Source: CAWUFC02 sp963921335
GTDB taxonomy: Bacteria > Pseudomonadota > Gammaproteobacteria > Pseudomonadales > Halieaceae
DNA: 64,000 nt
NCBI GenBank assembly: GCA_963921335.3
Contig: CAWUFC020000002.1
Coordinates: 682,001 to 746,000, forward strand
Direction of reading: 5' to 3'
Part shown: positions 28,687-37,391 of the stretch, in pieces
Layout of the letters: each line of letters starts with the position of its first letter
How positions within the stretch are numbered: position 1 is the first letter of the stretch
Notes under the pieces: generated by a model
Databases searched by the model: none
Seen by the model: the letters and a program-made list of their open reading frames with translations, nothing else
Told to the model about the DNA's origin: nothing
Program-made: the position numbers and the translations under genes

Positions 28687-29082
28687 ATGTCAGTAGGCAG
28701 TTGGGACCCGGGCGCAGGCGCGCCCATCACTATTGATCAAGGCTCACTTCAAGCTTTCATCGCGCATGCTCGCGATGAGCGGTTATTACATCTGGCTGAG
28801 AGCCTGTCCAGCGATCAGCTCTCCCAATTGCCCCAATTGATGCAACAGGACGTCGAGGTATGGACCAGCGCCTGTGCCGAGCTTGCAGACGACGACCTGC
28901 TGCATTTGATCAGATTTTTCACCGTGGCTGAAACACTACCCGGCTGCGAAGCCGCAGAGAAGTCCCCGGTCATTCCCATCGCCAAGCTATTGCGAAAGCG
29001 CGGCCAACGCATCGATAAGGACCTGCTGCAGTGGATTCGAGCGTCCAACCCCAACCGTTTTCTGCCCTACGGTCCTCTCTAA
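28687..29082 (+). CDS. Hypothetical protein
   Basis: A 131-residue soluble protein of unknown family. It starts at an ATG with AGGAGG seven bases upstream, which supports a real gene. The body is helical and leucine-rich (LLHLAESLSSDQLSQLPQLM), and the C-terminal half has basic patches (AKLLRKRGQRIDKDLL) that could bind nucleic acid or acidic partners. It is immediately upstream of the cobalamin riboswitch but probably not part of that regulon. Confidence 0.75.
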   Translation: MSVGSWDPGAGAPITIDQGSLQAFIAHARDERLLHLAESLSSDQLSQLPQLMQQDVEVWTSACAELADDDLLHLIRFFTVAETLPGCEAAEKSPVIPIAKLLRKRGQRIDKDLLQWIRASNPNRFLPYGPL

Positions 29083-29129
29083 ACTCGTTTGACAGGGACC
29101 TGTCAGCCCCGTACAGTTCGCCCGCTGTT

Positions 29130-29254
29130 TCAGGTGCCTGCCATCAGCTCGATTTTCGGGTTGATTGGGTAGGTTAAATGGGAAGTGTGGTAACCAATCC
29201 ACCGCTGCCCCCGCAACGGTACGCAGTCTGACTGCCAGCCCGATACCTGCCTGA
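29130..29254 (+). ncRNA. Cobalamin (adenosylcobalamin) riboswitch
   Basis: A leader RNA with the hallmarks of the cobalamin class: GGTGCC near 29133, AAATGGGAAGTGTGGT near 29176-29192, the core CTGCCCCCGCAACGGTA near 29205-29221, AGTC, and the B12-box-like GACTGCCAGCCCGATACCTG ending near 29250. It is 115 bases upstream of btuB. Ligand binding is expected to shut off translation or transcription of the whole B12 operon that follows. Confidence 0.95.
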
Positions 29255-29368
29255 GTAGCTGCAACGATGGAGCGGAGGGCTTCATCGCTGGCAGATTGCC
29301 TTCGGGTTGTCCCGCCTCGATTCCCCTCCCTCAGTCGCCGACAAACTTTTGGCTATTGAGGATTTAGC

Positions 29369-31234
29369 ATGAAACATTCACTGATCACGTCTGCCCTGCT
29401 GTTAGCAGCCAGCAGTCAAGCGCTTGCCAACAGCGGCAGCAAAAACGACAAGATGGAAGAGGTCATCGTCACCTCCTCCCGCATTGAAATGCCCCTGCGC
29501 CAGGTGGCCACCTCGGTCTCCTCGCTGTCTGACATTGAGATCAAAACACTGGGCATGAATCGACTGGCGGACACGCTGACCACCCTGCCCTCCACGGGCA
29601 TCAGCACCAGTGGCGGCCCGGGCTCTACAACCTCACTGCGAATTCGCGGTGAGGAAGGCTTTCGCACTCTGATCCTCATCGACGGCATCGATATATCAGA
29701 TACCTCCGGTACCCAGGTAGGCCCAAAGATCGAAACGCTATTGAGCTCTGGAGTGAGCAGAGTCGAAGTGCTGCGAGGCCCCCAGGGCATGATGTACGGC
29801 GCTGACGCCGGCGGCGTGATCAACATCACCAGCTTTACACCAGAAGAAGGCTTTGGCGGTGATGTCGCTGCCGAGGCCGGTCGCTACGATACCCGCCAGT
29901 TGAGCGCCAATATCGGCGGCAAAAGCGAGCTAGGTGATTTCAGCATCTCTGCGACCGATTACAAGACTGACGGCTACAACGCCCGCGACACCGATACAGT
30001 ACTGGCAGATGATGACGGCTACGAGAACACCACCCTTCACGGGCGGCTGGCCTGGAACGCCACCGAACAGCTGCGCTTTCAGCTGGTAGCCCGCGATATC
30101 GATGCCGACAATGACTACGACAGCTGCTTCAACGCCGATTTTTTGCAGGTCAACGATTGTAATAATACCTTCGAACAAAGCGCCGCCCGCCTGTCCGCCA
30201 TCTATAAAGGTGAAAGACTGAGTCATACCTTTGCCGCGGCCAGCACAGAAACCGACCGCGAGTTCTTTACCGAGGGTCAGTTCACCTTTGGCGGCTACGG
30301 CGAGCTGGAGAAGTATGAGTACCTGGGCAGCTTCAAGGCCAACGAATCCAACCAGCTGGTTTACGGTGTGGATTTGAAGAAAGAAAGCATGGAGAGCAGC
30401 TCTGGCGACATCGACCGTGACCAGACCGGTATCTACGGTGAATACCAGGGTGGCTTTATCAATGACAGTCTGTTTGTCACCCTGGGTCTGCGCTACGACG
30501 ACAATGACGACTTTGGAGGCTTCACGTCTTATCGCGTCAGCCTCGCTTACCTGATCGACACCGCCGGGGGAGAACTCAAGCTCAAGTCCAGCTATGGCAC
30601 CGGATTCCGCCCACCCAGCCTGTTCGAGATCAGCTACAACGAACAGGACCGCCCCTGGCTGCCGGTGCAACCGGTATTTCCCGCATTGAAAGAAGAAACC
30701 AGCAAAGGTCTGGATATCGGGGTGGAGTATTACGCCAACAGCGGCCTGTACCTCGAGGCCGTACTGTTTGACCAGCGCGTGGAAGACCAGATCACCTATG
30801 ACTTCGATACCGATAGCTACGCGCAACCCGGTGGCGAGCAGAAATCACAGGGTTTGGAGCTGGTGGGCGAATTCCCCATCACAGCACAGTGGCAGATCGA
30901 CGGTAACTACACCTACAACGACACCGAGGACCAGGCCGGCGCGCCAAGGGTTCGTCGGCCCAAGCATCTGGCCAATCTTGGCCTGCAGTTCGTCAGCGAC
31001 AGCGGCAAGTTCCGTACCCGTTTGTATGCGCGCGGCAGCTACGATGCCGTTGACATAGACGACTCCAAACTCGAGGACTACGAGGTCATCAACATCACCG
31101 CCAGTTACAACGTGGTGGCCGGCCTTGAACTATTCGGCCGCGTGGAAAACCTGCTGGATGAGGACTATCAGGAAGTGCCAACCTACAACACCTCCGGTGT
31201 GGCGGGTTACGCGGGCGTTCGCTACAGTTTCTGA
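29369..31234 (+). CDS. btuB: TonB-dependent vitamin B12 receptor BtuB
   Basis: A 621-residue outer-membrane receptor. A signal peptide ends near LANS, followed by the TonB box-like EEVIVTSSR. The plug domain contains LRIRGEEGFRTLILIDGI and VEVLRGPQGMMYGADAGGVIN. A 22-strand barrel follows, ending with aromatic Phe (AGYAGVRYSF). Length equals typical BtuB. It is the first gene after the cobalamin riboswitch and heads the B12 operon, importing corrinoids across the outer membrane with TonB energy. Confidence 0.95.
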   Translation: MKHSLITSALLLAASSQALANSGSKNDKMEEVIVTSSRIEMPLRQVATSVSSLSDIEIKTLGMNRLADTLTTLPSTGISTSGGPGSTTSLRIRGEEGFRTLILIDGIDISDTSGTQVGPKIETLLSSGVSRVEVLRGPQGMMYGADAGGVINITSFTPEEGFGGDVAAEAGRYDTRQLSANIGGKSELGDFSISATDYKTDGYNARDTDTVLADDDGYENTTLHGRLAWNATEQLRFQLVARDIDADNDYDSCFNADFLQVNDCNNTFEQSAARLSAIYKGERLSHTFAAASTETDREFFTEGQFTFGGYGELEKYEYLGSFKANESNQLVYGVDLKKESMESSSGDIDRDQTGIYGEYQGGFINDSLFVTLGLRYDDNDDFGGFTSYRVSLAYLIDTAGGELKLKSSYGTGFRPPSLFEISYNEQDRPWLPVQPVFPALKEETSKGLDIGVEYYANSGLYLEAVLFDQRVEDQITYDFDTDSYAQPGGEQKSQGLELVGEFPITAQWQIDGNYTYNDTEDQAGAPRVRRPKHLANLGLQFVSDSGKFRTRLYARGSYDAVDIDDSKLEDYEVINITASYNVVAGLELFGRVENLLDEDYQEVPTYNTSGVAGYAGVRYSF

Positions 31235-31247
31235 AAAGGGTTAAGCC

Positions 31248-31859
31248 ATGAGCAATGAAGAGCGCAAGAACGAAAAACACAAAAAGGCCATGGAGAAGCA
31301 GAAGGCCAATGTCGACGCGCACATCGAAGCGGCTGACATTGAGCGCGGCGTCGCCATTCTGCTGACCGGAGACGGCAAGGGTAAATCAAGCTCAGCCTTC
31401 GGCATGGTCATGCGGGCACTCGGTTACTGTCACAAAGTGGGCGTGGTTCAGTTCATCAAGGGGCAACAACTTTCAGGCGAAGAGATCTACCTGAAAGAAC
31501 AGTGCCCCCAGGTAGATTTCTACCAGATGGGAACCGGCTTCACCTGGAACACCCAGGACCGCAGCGGCGACATCGCTGCGGCTGAGGCCACCTGGGCTTT
31601 CGCCAAACCCCTGCTGCAGGATGACAGTTACCAACTGGTGGTGCTGGATGAGCTGACCTATATGCTGGCTTACGACTACCTGCCGGAAGAGGAGATTATT
31701 TCGACCTTGCAAAACCGACCTCGCGAACAGAGTGTTGTGGTCACTGGTCGAGGTGGCGGCAGTGCCCTGCGAGACATCATGGATACGGTATCCGAGGTAA
31801 AAGAAATCAAGCACGCCTTCAAAGCGGGCATCAAGGCGCGCGAGGGCGTCGACTTCTAG
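31248..31859 (+). CDS. cobO: Cob(I)yrinic acid a,c-diamide adenosyltransferase (CobA/CobO type)
   Basis: A 203-residue ATP:corrinoid adenosyltransferase of the CobA/BtuR family, which forms the Co-adenosyl bond using ATP. The P-loop is GDGKGKSSSAFG near residue 42. A conserved QFIKGQ follows, then VVLDELTYML and a VVVTGRGG segment. The charged N-terminal helix (RKNEKHKKAMEKQKAN) is usual. It starts 13 bases after btuB. Activation of imported corrinoids would be its role in this salvage operon. Confidence 0.95.
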   Translation: MSNEERKNEKHKKAMEKQKANVDAHIEAADIERGVAILLTGDGKGKSSSAFGMVMRALGYCHKVGVVQFIKGQQLSGEEIYLKEQCPQVDFYQMGTGFTWNTQDRSGDIAAAEATWAFAKPLLQDDSYQLVVLDELTYMLAYDYLPEEEIISTLQNRPREQSVVVTGRGGGSALRDIMDTVSEVKEIKHAFKAGIKAREGVDF

Positions 31860-31870
31860 GGCCGCACCGG

Positions 31871-33331
31871 GTGAACAAACACCTGATGGTCCAGGGCACA
31901 ACCTCGGACGCCGGTAAGAGCATTCTGGTCACTGGCTTGTGCCGTGTCCTGCATCGGCGCGGGGTTCGGGTGGCTCCCTTCAAACCCCAGAATATGGCCT
32001 TAAACAGTGCCGTCACCAGCGACGGCGGTGAAATAGGCCGTGCCCAGGCCCTGCAGGCCGCTGCCGCACGAGTAGAACCTCATACCGACATGAACCCGGT
32101 GCTGCTCAAGCCTTCCAGCGATAAGCGCGCGCAGATCATCATTCAAGGCCATGCCCTGCAGAACATGCAGGCCGAGGATTATCACAATTACAAACCGGTC
32201 GCCCATCACGCGGTGATGGAATCCTGGCAGCGCCTGACTGATGCGTATGATGCTGTGATGGTTGAAGGCGCCGGCAGCCCTGCAGAGATCAACCTGCGCG
32301 AGGGCGACATCGCCAATATGGGCTTCGCCGAAGCGGCTGACTGCCCGGTGGTGTTAGTGGCAGATATTGACCGTGGAGGCGTCTTCGCCCATTTAGTTGG
32401 CACACTGCAGTTGTTGAGCGAGAGTGAACAGGCGCGCGTAGTCGGCTTTATCATCAACCGTTTTCGCGGTGAACTGGCTTTGCTACAGCCCGGGCTGGAC
32501 TGGCTGGAGCAACATACCGGGAAGCCGGTACTCGGAGTTCTGCCTTATCTGCATAACCTGCGGCTGGACGCAGAAGATGCTCTCAGCGCCAGCCAAACAC
32601 TGAACACTGAGATTACCCCTTTTAAAGTGCTTGTACCGGTATTGCCGCGCATCAGCAATCACACAGATTTCGACAGCCTGCGCTACGAAGCGCATGTTGA
32701 TTTGCAATACATTGGTAACGATCAGCCAGTACCCGGGGCAGATCTCATCATTTTGCCGGGCAGCAAAAACGTGCGCGCCGACAGGCAGTGGCTACGAGAC
32801 AATGGCTGGGATGAGGCTATTGAGAAGCACCTGCGCTATGGCGGAAAGCTGCTGGGCATTTGTGGCGGCTACCAGATGCTGGGCGACCTCATTGATGACC
32901 CAGAGGGTATTGAAGACGCCGCCGGCAGCATCGAGGGCCTGGGCCTGATTCAGGCCCGAACCACTTTGTTGCCCGGCAAGACCCTGGAGCAAACTGAAGC
33001 CAGCCTCCGTTTCGGCAACACGGCCTGCAAAGGCTACGAAATTCACTGTGGTCGCACCGAGCAAGACAGTAGCCTTGAATCTTTCCTGACTCTGGCGGAT
33101 GGTCGAAAAGATGGCTGCATCAGCAGGGACGGTCAAATCGCCGGCACCTACCTGCATGGGTTGCTGGACGAAAAGGCAGCGAGAGCGGCCATACTCGCCT
33201 GGGCTGGCTGCACGCACAGTGGTGGCGAAGACATGGACGCCTTGCGCGAAAGGGAGATTGAGCGGCTGGCGGACTGTTTTGAGGCCCATCTGGATCTGGC
33301 AAAACTGCTACCGGCCTGGTGCGCATCATGA
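31871..33331 (+). CDS. cobQ: Cobyric acid synthase CobQ
   Basis: A 486-residue glutamine-dependent amidase that converts adenosylcobyrinic acid a,c-diamide to cobyric acid by four amidations. The N-terminal ATPase part shows MVQGTTSDAGKS and PFKPQNMALNS; the C-terminal class I glutamine amidotransferase part has the nucleophile Cys in LLGICGGYQMLG and a late HGLLD. The start is a GTG at 31871. It is the only late corrin-ring enzyme here, which suggests use of incomplete corrinoids or a distant de novo pathway. Confidence 0.96.
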   Translation: MNKHLMVQGTTSDAGKSILVTGLCRVLHRRGVRVAPFKPQNMALNSAVTSDGGEIGRAQALQAAAARVEPHTDMNPVLLKPSSDKRAQIIIQGHALQNMQAEDYHNYKPVAHHAVMESWQRLTDAYDAVMVEGAGSPAEINLREGDIANMGFAEAADCPVVLVADIDRGGVFAHLVGTLQLLSESEQARVVGFIINRFRGELALLQPGLDWLEQHTGKPVLGVLPYLHNLRLDAEDALSASQTLNTEITPFKVLVPVLPRISNHTDFDSLRYEAHVDLQYIGNDQPVPGADLIILPGSKNVRADRQWLRDNGWDEAIEKHLRYGGKLLGICGGYQMLGDLIDDPEGIEDAAGSIEGLGLIQARTTLLPGKTLEQTEASLRFGNTACKGYEIHCGRTEQDSSLESFLTLADGRKDGCISRDGQIAGTYLHGLLDEKAARAAILAWAGCTHSGGEDMDALREREIERLADCFEAHLDLAKLLPAWCAS

Positions 33332-34344
33332 ATCCGCGCCAGCTGCGACTCATATTGCTGATCCTGCTACCCCTGAGCTTGCTCGCAGCGCTGGGTATGG
33401 GCGCAGTCGCCATTCCCTTTGCCGAGATATGGCCAGCACTCTCAGGCGATGAAGCCTTTCGTCGCCAGGCGGTTATTCTGGAACAGCTGCGCCTGCCCAG
33501 AACACTGCTGGCAGCGCTGGTTGGCAGCATACTTGCTATAAGCGGAGCTACTATGCAGGGCCTGTTTCGTAATCCACTGGCGGATCCCTCACTCATTGGC
33601 GTCACAGCCGGCGCATCCCTGGGCGCCAGCCTGGTGATTGTGTTAAGCAGCGGGCTCGTACTTGAAGGACTCGCCGGCCTTAGCCTGATCTCCCTTGGTG
33701 CTTTTCTTGGCGGGCTGCTGTCTGTCGTTTTCGTTTATCGTCTTGCTACCTCGGAAAATGGTACATCCGTGGCGACCATGCTGTTGGCCGGGGTTGCTAT
33801 CACTGCCCTGGCAGGCGGACTGGGCAATCTGCTTGAATTTATCGCAGATAACCACAGTCTGCGACGCATCAGCTTGTGGCGTATGGGAGGCCTGGAAGGT
33901 GCCAATACCATCAGGGTCTGCCTGGCTGCCGCGGCCGCAATTACCCTCCTGCTGGCCCTGCCCCGCTTCAGCGATGCACTCAATGCCCTGCTACTGGGTG
34001 AATCAGAAGCCCGACACCTTGGTATCAATGTCGATCGGGTAAAACGCATGCTGGTGTGCTGGACCGCACTGGCAGTGGGTATTTCAGTGTCACTGGCCGG
34101 CACAATCGCTTTTGTCGGACTGGTCGTACCCCATGTGGTAAGACTGATGATAGGCCCGGATCATCGCCACCTGCTGCCTTTGTCTGCGCTGACAGGGGCC
34201 ATTCTGCTAGTGCTCGCGGATACACTGGCGCGGGTCGTGATAGCGCCCACAGAACTGCCTATCGGAGTGGTTACGGCACTGCTCGGGGTACCGTTTTTCA
34301 TTTCGCTGCTGCGTCAGCGCCACCAGTTCGGCATGCCCACATGA
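33328..34344 (+). CDS. btuC: Vitamin B12 ABC transporter permease BtuC
   Basis: A 338-residue FecCD-family permease with about ten transmembrane helices. Signatures are LRLPRTLLAALVGS near residue 55, followed by SGATMQGLFRNPLADP, and the coupling-helix GxxxARHLG sequence (GESEARHLGINVDRVK) that docks on the ATPase. I use the ATG at 33328, which overlaps the cobQ stop as ATGA; an in-frame GTG nine bases earlier is possible. It is followed by its ATPase (ATGA overlap); the binding protein gene is at the end of the operon. Confidence 0.94.
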   Translation: MNPRQLRLILLILLPLSLLAALGMGAVAIPFAEIWPALSGDEAFRRQAVILEQLRLPRTLLAALVGSILAISGATMQGLFRNPLADPSLIGVTAGASLGASLVIVLSSGLVLEGLAGLSLISLGAFLGGLLSVVFVYRLATSENGTSVATMLLAGVAITALAGGLGNLLEFIADNHSLRRISLWRMGGLEGANTIRVCLAAAAAITLLLALPRFSDALNALLLGESEARHLGINVDRVKRMLVCWTALAVGISVSLAGTIAFVGLVVPHVVRLMIGPDHRHLLPLSALTGAILLVLADTLARVVIAPTELPIGVVTALLGVPFFISLLRQRHQFGMPT

Positions 34345-35108
34345 GCCTGCTTCAGCTACACAAGGTCAGCAGCTCGCCCTGGGGCAAACCCCTGTTGGCC
34401 GATATCAATCTGCAGCTGACGGGGGGCGAAATCCATGGCGTCGTGGGCCCAAATGGTGCCGGTAAATCGACCCTGCTGCGATGTATCAGCGGCGAACTGC
34501 CAAGCACCGGCGACATTCAATTTCAAGAGCAGTCGCTGGGCGTTTGGGAGCAACGACACAAAGCGCAGCAGCTGGCCCTGCTCTTGCAACAAACCCAGTT
34601 GAACTTTCCCTTCAAGGTGAAAGAAGTTGTGGCGATGGGCCGCATTCCTCACGACAGCGGCTTTCAGCGTGACCAACAGATTGTTGATGAGGCCATGCAC
34701 GCCGTGGACGTGCATGAGATGGCGACGCAACGCTACACCCAGCTGTCTGGTGGTGAAAAACAGCGCGTGCAGTTGGCCAGAATTCTGGCTCAGGTCTGGG
34801 ACCAGCAGCAACCCCTGTTGCTCATGGATGAGCCCACTTCTGCCCTCGACCTTGATCATCAGCAACTGCTTCGAAATGTATTGCTGCAGAAACGCGACCA
34901 GGGCTGGGCCATTGTGGTGGTCTTGCACGACTTTAACCTGCTGGCATCCCTGTGCGATCAGGTCAGCGTACTACAGGAAGGTGCGGTGGTCGCGCAGGGG
35001 GCACCAGACAAAGTGTTCACCGCGGCGCTCTTTCAGCAGGTATTTAACAGCGATGTACATATCATGAATCACCCTGTTGAAGGCTATCCGGTGATGATGC
35101 CTGTATGA
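34341..35108 (+). CDS. btuD: Vitamin B12 ABC transporter ATPase BtuD
   Basis: A 255-residue ABC ATPase. Walker A is GPNGAGKST, the signature is LSGGEKQR, Walker B is LLLMDEP and the H-loop is VLHDFN. It resembles the HmuV/BtuD branch that energises FecCD permeases. The start ATG overlaps the btuC stop as ATGA. It would power corrinoid import across the inner membrane with BtuC and BtuF. Confidence 0.94.
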   Translation: MSLLQLHKVSSSPWGKPLLADINLQLTGGEIHGVVGPNGAGKSTLLRCISGELPSTGDIQFQEQSLGVWEQRHKAQQLALLLQQTQLNFPFKVKEVVAMGRIPHDSGFQRDQQIVDEAMHAVDVHEMATQRYTQLSGGEKQRVQLARILAQVWDQQQPLLLMDEPTSALDLDHQQLLRNVLLQKRDQGWAIVVVLHDFNLLASLCDQVSVLQEGAVVAQGAPDKVFTAALFQQVFNSDVHIMNHPVEGYPVMMPV

Positions 35109-35620
35109 AGACCCTGGTTCTTGGAGGTGCGCGCAGTGGCAAGAGTCGCTATGGCGAAAGTCTCGCGATGGCGAGCGGTTTGGAGCGCCATTACCTGGCT
35201 ACCGCCACTGCGGGTGACGAGGAAATGGCCCAGCGCATTGCGCACCATCAGCAAAACCGCGACGAACACTGGCTGCTGCGAGAGGCAACCACCGCACTAG
35301 CCCCAACGCTGCTGGATCTGTGTCGACCCAATCGCGTGGTGCTGGTGGACTGCCTGACGCTGTGGCTCAGCAACTGTTTGGAACAACAGTGCTGGGAGCA
35401 GCAACGCGACGCCCTGCTCGACTGCTTGCCAACACTGCCTGGTCATATTGTGCTGATCAGCAACGAGGTCGGCTCCGGGGTCATTCCTATGGGTCCACTG
35501 TCCAGGGAGTTTGTCGATCACAGCGGACGACTGCATCAGGAACTCGCCGCAATCTGCGATCAAGTGAGCCTGATCGTAGCCGGTTTGCCCCTGCATCTAA
35601 AAGGAAACAACGATCAATGA
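35105..35620 (+). CDS. cobU: Bifunctional adenosylcobinamide kinase/GTP:adenosylcobinamide-phosphate guanylyltransferase
   Basis: A 171-residue enzyme (CobU, also called CobP) that phosphorylates adenosylcobinamide and then transfers GMP to it. The P-loop is LGGARSGKSRYGE at the N-terminus; a YLATATAGDEEM segment follows, containing the region where the guanylylated His of the family sits (RIAHHQQNR), and SNEVGSGVIPMG near residue 120. It overlaps btuD as ATGA and the next gene by three bases. Confidence 0.95.
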   Translation: MKTLVLGGARSGKSRYGESLAMASGLERHYLATATAGDEEMAQRIAHHQQNRDEHWLLREATTALAPTLLDLCRPNRVVLVDCLTLWLSNCLEQQCWEQQRDALLDCLPTLPGHIVLISNEVGSGVIPMGPLSREFVDHSGRLHQELAAICDQVSLIVAGLPLHLKGNNDQ

Positions 35621-36654
35621 GTTGGCTAGAAGCAAAGCTCGCACCTATCCATCAAGACGCTGTTGAAGCAGCTAGTAAACGACAGGGAGTGCTGACCAAA
35701 CCTGAGGGCTCGCTGGGTCGACTGGAGACAATTGCGATTCAATTCGCTGGCTGGCAGGGACGAGCTATCCCCCAACTGCGAAAAACAGGCCTGCGGGTGT
35801 TTGCTGCGGATCACGGCATTACAGCAAAAGGAGTCTCTGCCTTTCCGGCGGATGTTACCTTGCAGATGATTGAAAATTTTCTCAGAGGCGGTGCTGCCAT
35901 CAGCGTATTGGCTGGCTCACTGGAGGCTGATTTTGCCGTGGTAAACATGGGCACATTTAAACCGGTTCCTGATCGGCCAGGCCTCAAACAGTATCAACTG
36001 ATGCCAGGCACCCGCGACTTCAGTGAGCAGGCTGCTATGGGCAAGGACATTGCAGCACAAGCCCTACAGGCCGGCGCTGATGAAGTAGATAGTGTGGATT
36101 GTGACGTGTTCATCGCGGGTGAAATGGGTATTGGCAATACCTCCAGCGCGGCGGCTGTGATCGCGGCACTGAGCGGCAAATCCGCCGCTGATGTGGTCGG
36201 CCGTGGCACAGGTGTTGATGATGCCACCCTGGCCCATAAACAGGCACTCGTGCAACAGGCACTGGACCTGCATCAGCTCGGACCAGACAAGCCTCTACAA
36301 ATACTTGCAGCAGTCGGTGGGCTGGAGATCGCCGCTATGTGCGGCGCTTTCTTGCGATGCGGGCAGCGCGGCATTCCGATTTTGCTGGACGGCTTTATTG
36401 CGACTGCGGCAGCCATGGCAGCAGCTGCATTCAATCCCGGCATTACAGGCTGGATGATTGCCGGGCATCAGTCTGCAGAGTCCGCTCACACCCTTGCCCT
36501 GGAGGCACTGGGTCTGGAACCCCTACTGCAACTGAATATGCGACTGGGTGAAGGCAGCGGCGCGGCGGTAGCGGCTTCACTGCTGCAATCGGCTTTGGCC
36601 CTGCACGCCGGCATGGCCACTTTTGAAGAAGCGGGCGTTGCCGACGCAAAATGA
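35617..36654 (+). CDS. cobT: Nicotinate-nucleotide--dimethylbenzimidazole phosphoribosyltransferase CobT
   Basis: A 345-residue enzyme that makes alpha-ribazole phosphate from a lower-ligand base and nicotinate mononucleotide. Typical segments are LTKPEGSLGRLE, FAADHGITAKGVSAFP, GEMGIGNTSSAAA and the catalytic glutamate in RLGEGSGAAVA near the C-terminus. The start is the ATG at 35617, which overlaps the cobU stop; an upstream in-frame extension reads through cobU and is not credible. Confidence 0.96.
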   Translation: MSWLEAKLAPIHQDAVEAASKRQGVLTKPEGSLGRLETIAIQFAGWQGRAIPQLRKTGLRVFAADHGITAKGVSAFPADVTLQMIENFLRGGAAISVLAGSLEADFAVVNMGTFKPVPDRPGLKQYQLMPGTRDFSEQAAMGKDIAAQALQAGADEVDSVDCDVFIAGEMGIGNTSSAAAVIAALSGKSAADVVGRGTGVDDATLAHKQALVQQALDLHQLGPDKPLQILAAVGGLEIAAMCGAFLRCGQRGIPILLDGFIATAAAMAAAAFNPGITGWMIAGHQSAESAHTLALEALGLEPLLQLNMRLGEGSGAAVAASLLQSALALHAGMATFEEAGVADAK

Positions 36655-37391
36655 ATCACTTTATTCAGGCCATCGCATTCTTAACCCGGCTACCTGTCAC
36701 GCAATGGCTGGGTAGCGAACCCGGGCGCGAACCCCAGGCCCTGCCCTGGTACCCATTGGTGGGGGCCCTGATGGGCGCCTTGTTATTGGCGCTGGCCTGG
36801 GTCATGCCGTCCACTTTACCCGCGCCAGTCGCTGCCGCGGTTCTACTGCTGGCACTGGCATGGATGAGCGGTGCACTGCATCTCGATGGCCTGGCGGACA
36901 GTATGGACGCCATTATGGGTGCCCACGCACACCCGGATCGGGCCCTGGAGATCATGAAAGATCCGCGCACGGGTGCCATGGGTGCGGTGGCGCTGATACT
37001 GGCGTTGATCTTCAAGTTTGCCCTGCTGACAGCCTTGTGGCCATCAAATGTAAGCGCACTGTTTGCCGCTCTGGTCCTGGCGCGCGCTAATGTGCTGCTG
37101 TTGTTCTATGCCACACCTTACGTGCGTGAAGGCGGATTGGCAGAGCAGTTCAGGGAAAACCTGTCCGCAAAGTCATTGGGGCTGGGTCTGCTGAGTGCCG
37201 TTGTCCTGTGCCTGTGGCTACCGGTTCTGGATCTGTTGGTGATCATCGGTATCTGCCTGGCCCTGCTCTGGTGGTGGCGCAGGCTGTGGATACAACGGAT
37301 CAGGGGCTTCACCGGTGATATCGCGGGAGCACTCATCGAAATGACGGAGATCGCCGTCATGCTGTTTATCGTGGTGCTGCAACATGCGTAA
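36651..37391 (+). CDS. cobS: Adenosylcobinamide-GDP ribazoletransferase CobS
   Basis: A 246-residue polytopic membrane enzyme (CobS, also called CobV) that joins adenosylcobinamide-GDP and alpha-ribazole(-phosphate) to finish cobalamin assembly. It shows the LDGLADSMDAIMG motif with the metal-binding aspartates near residue 82, then PRTGAMGAVA, and FTGDIAGALIEMTE near the end. Five or six hydrophobic segments are visible. It starts by ATGA overlap with cobT and overlaps btuF by eight bases. Confidence 0.95.
   Translation: MNHFIQAIAFLTRLPVTQWLGSEPGREPQALPWYPLVGALMGALLLALAWVMPSTLPAPVAAAVLLLALAWMSGALHLDGLADSMDAIMGAHAHPDRALEIMKDPRTGAMGAVALILALIFKFALLTALWPSNVSALFAALVLARANVLLLFYATPYVREGGLAEQFRENLSAKSLGLGLLSAVVLCLWLPVLDLLVIIGICLALLWWWRRLWIQRIRGFTGDIAGALIEMTEIAVMLFIVVLQHA

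Noticed and set aside
29930..30826. A 298-codon minus-strand frame opposite btuB
   Set aside because: It overlaps the BtuB barrel region, has no motif and would lie antisense within an intact operon.
34056..34340. N-terminal extension of BtuD and of CobT (35320-35616) by long in-frame readings
   Set aside because: Both run through the preceding gene in another frame; the ATGA-overlap starts at 34341 and 35617 give normal family lengths.
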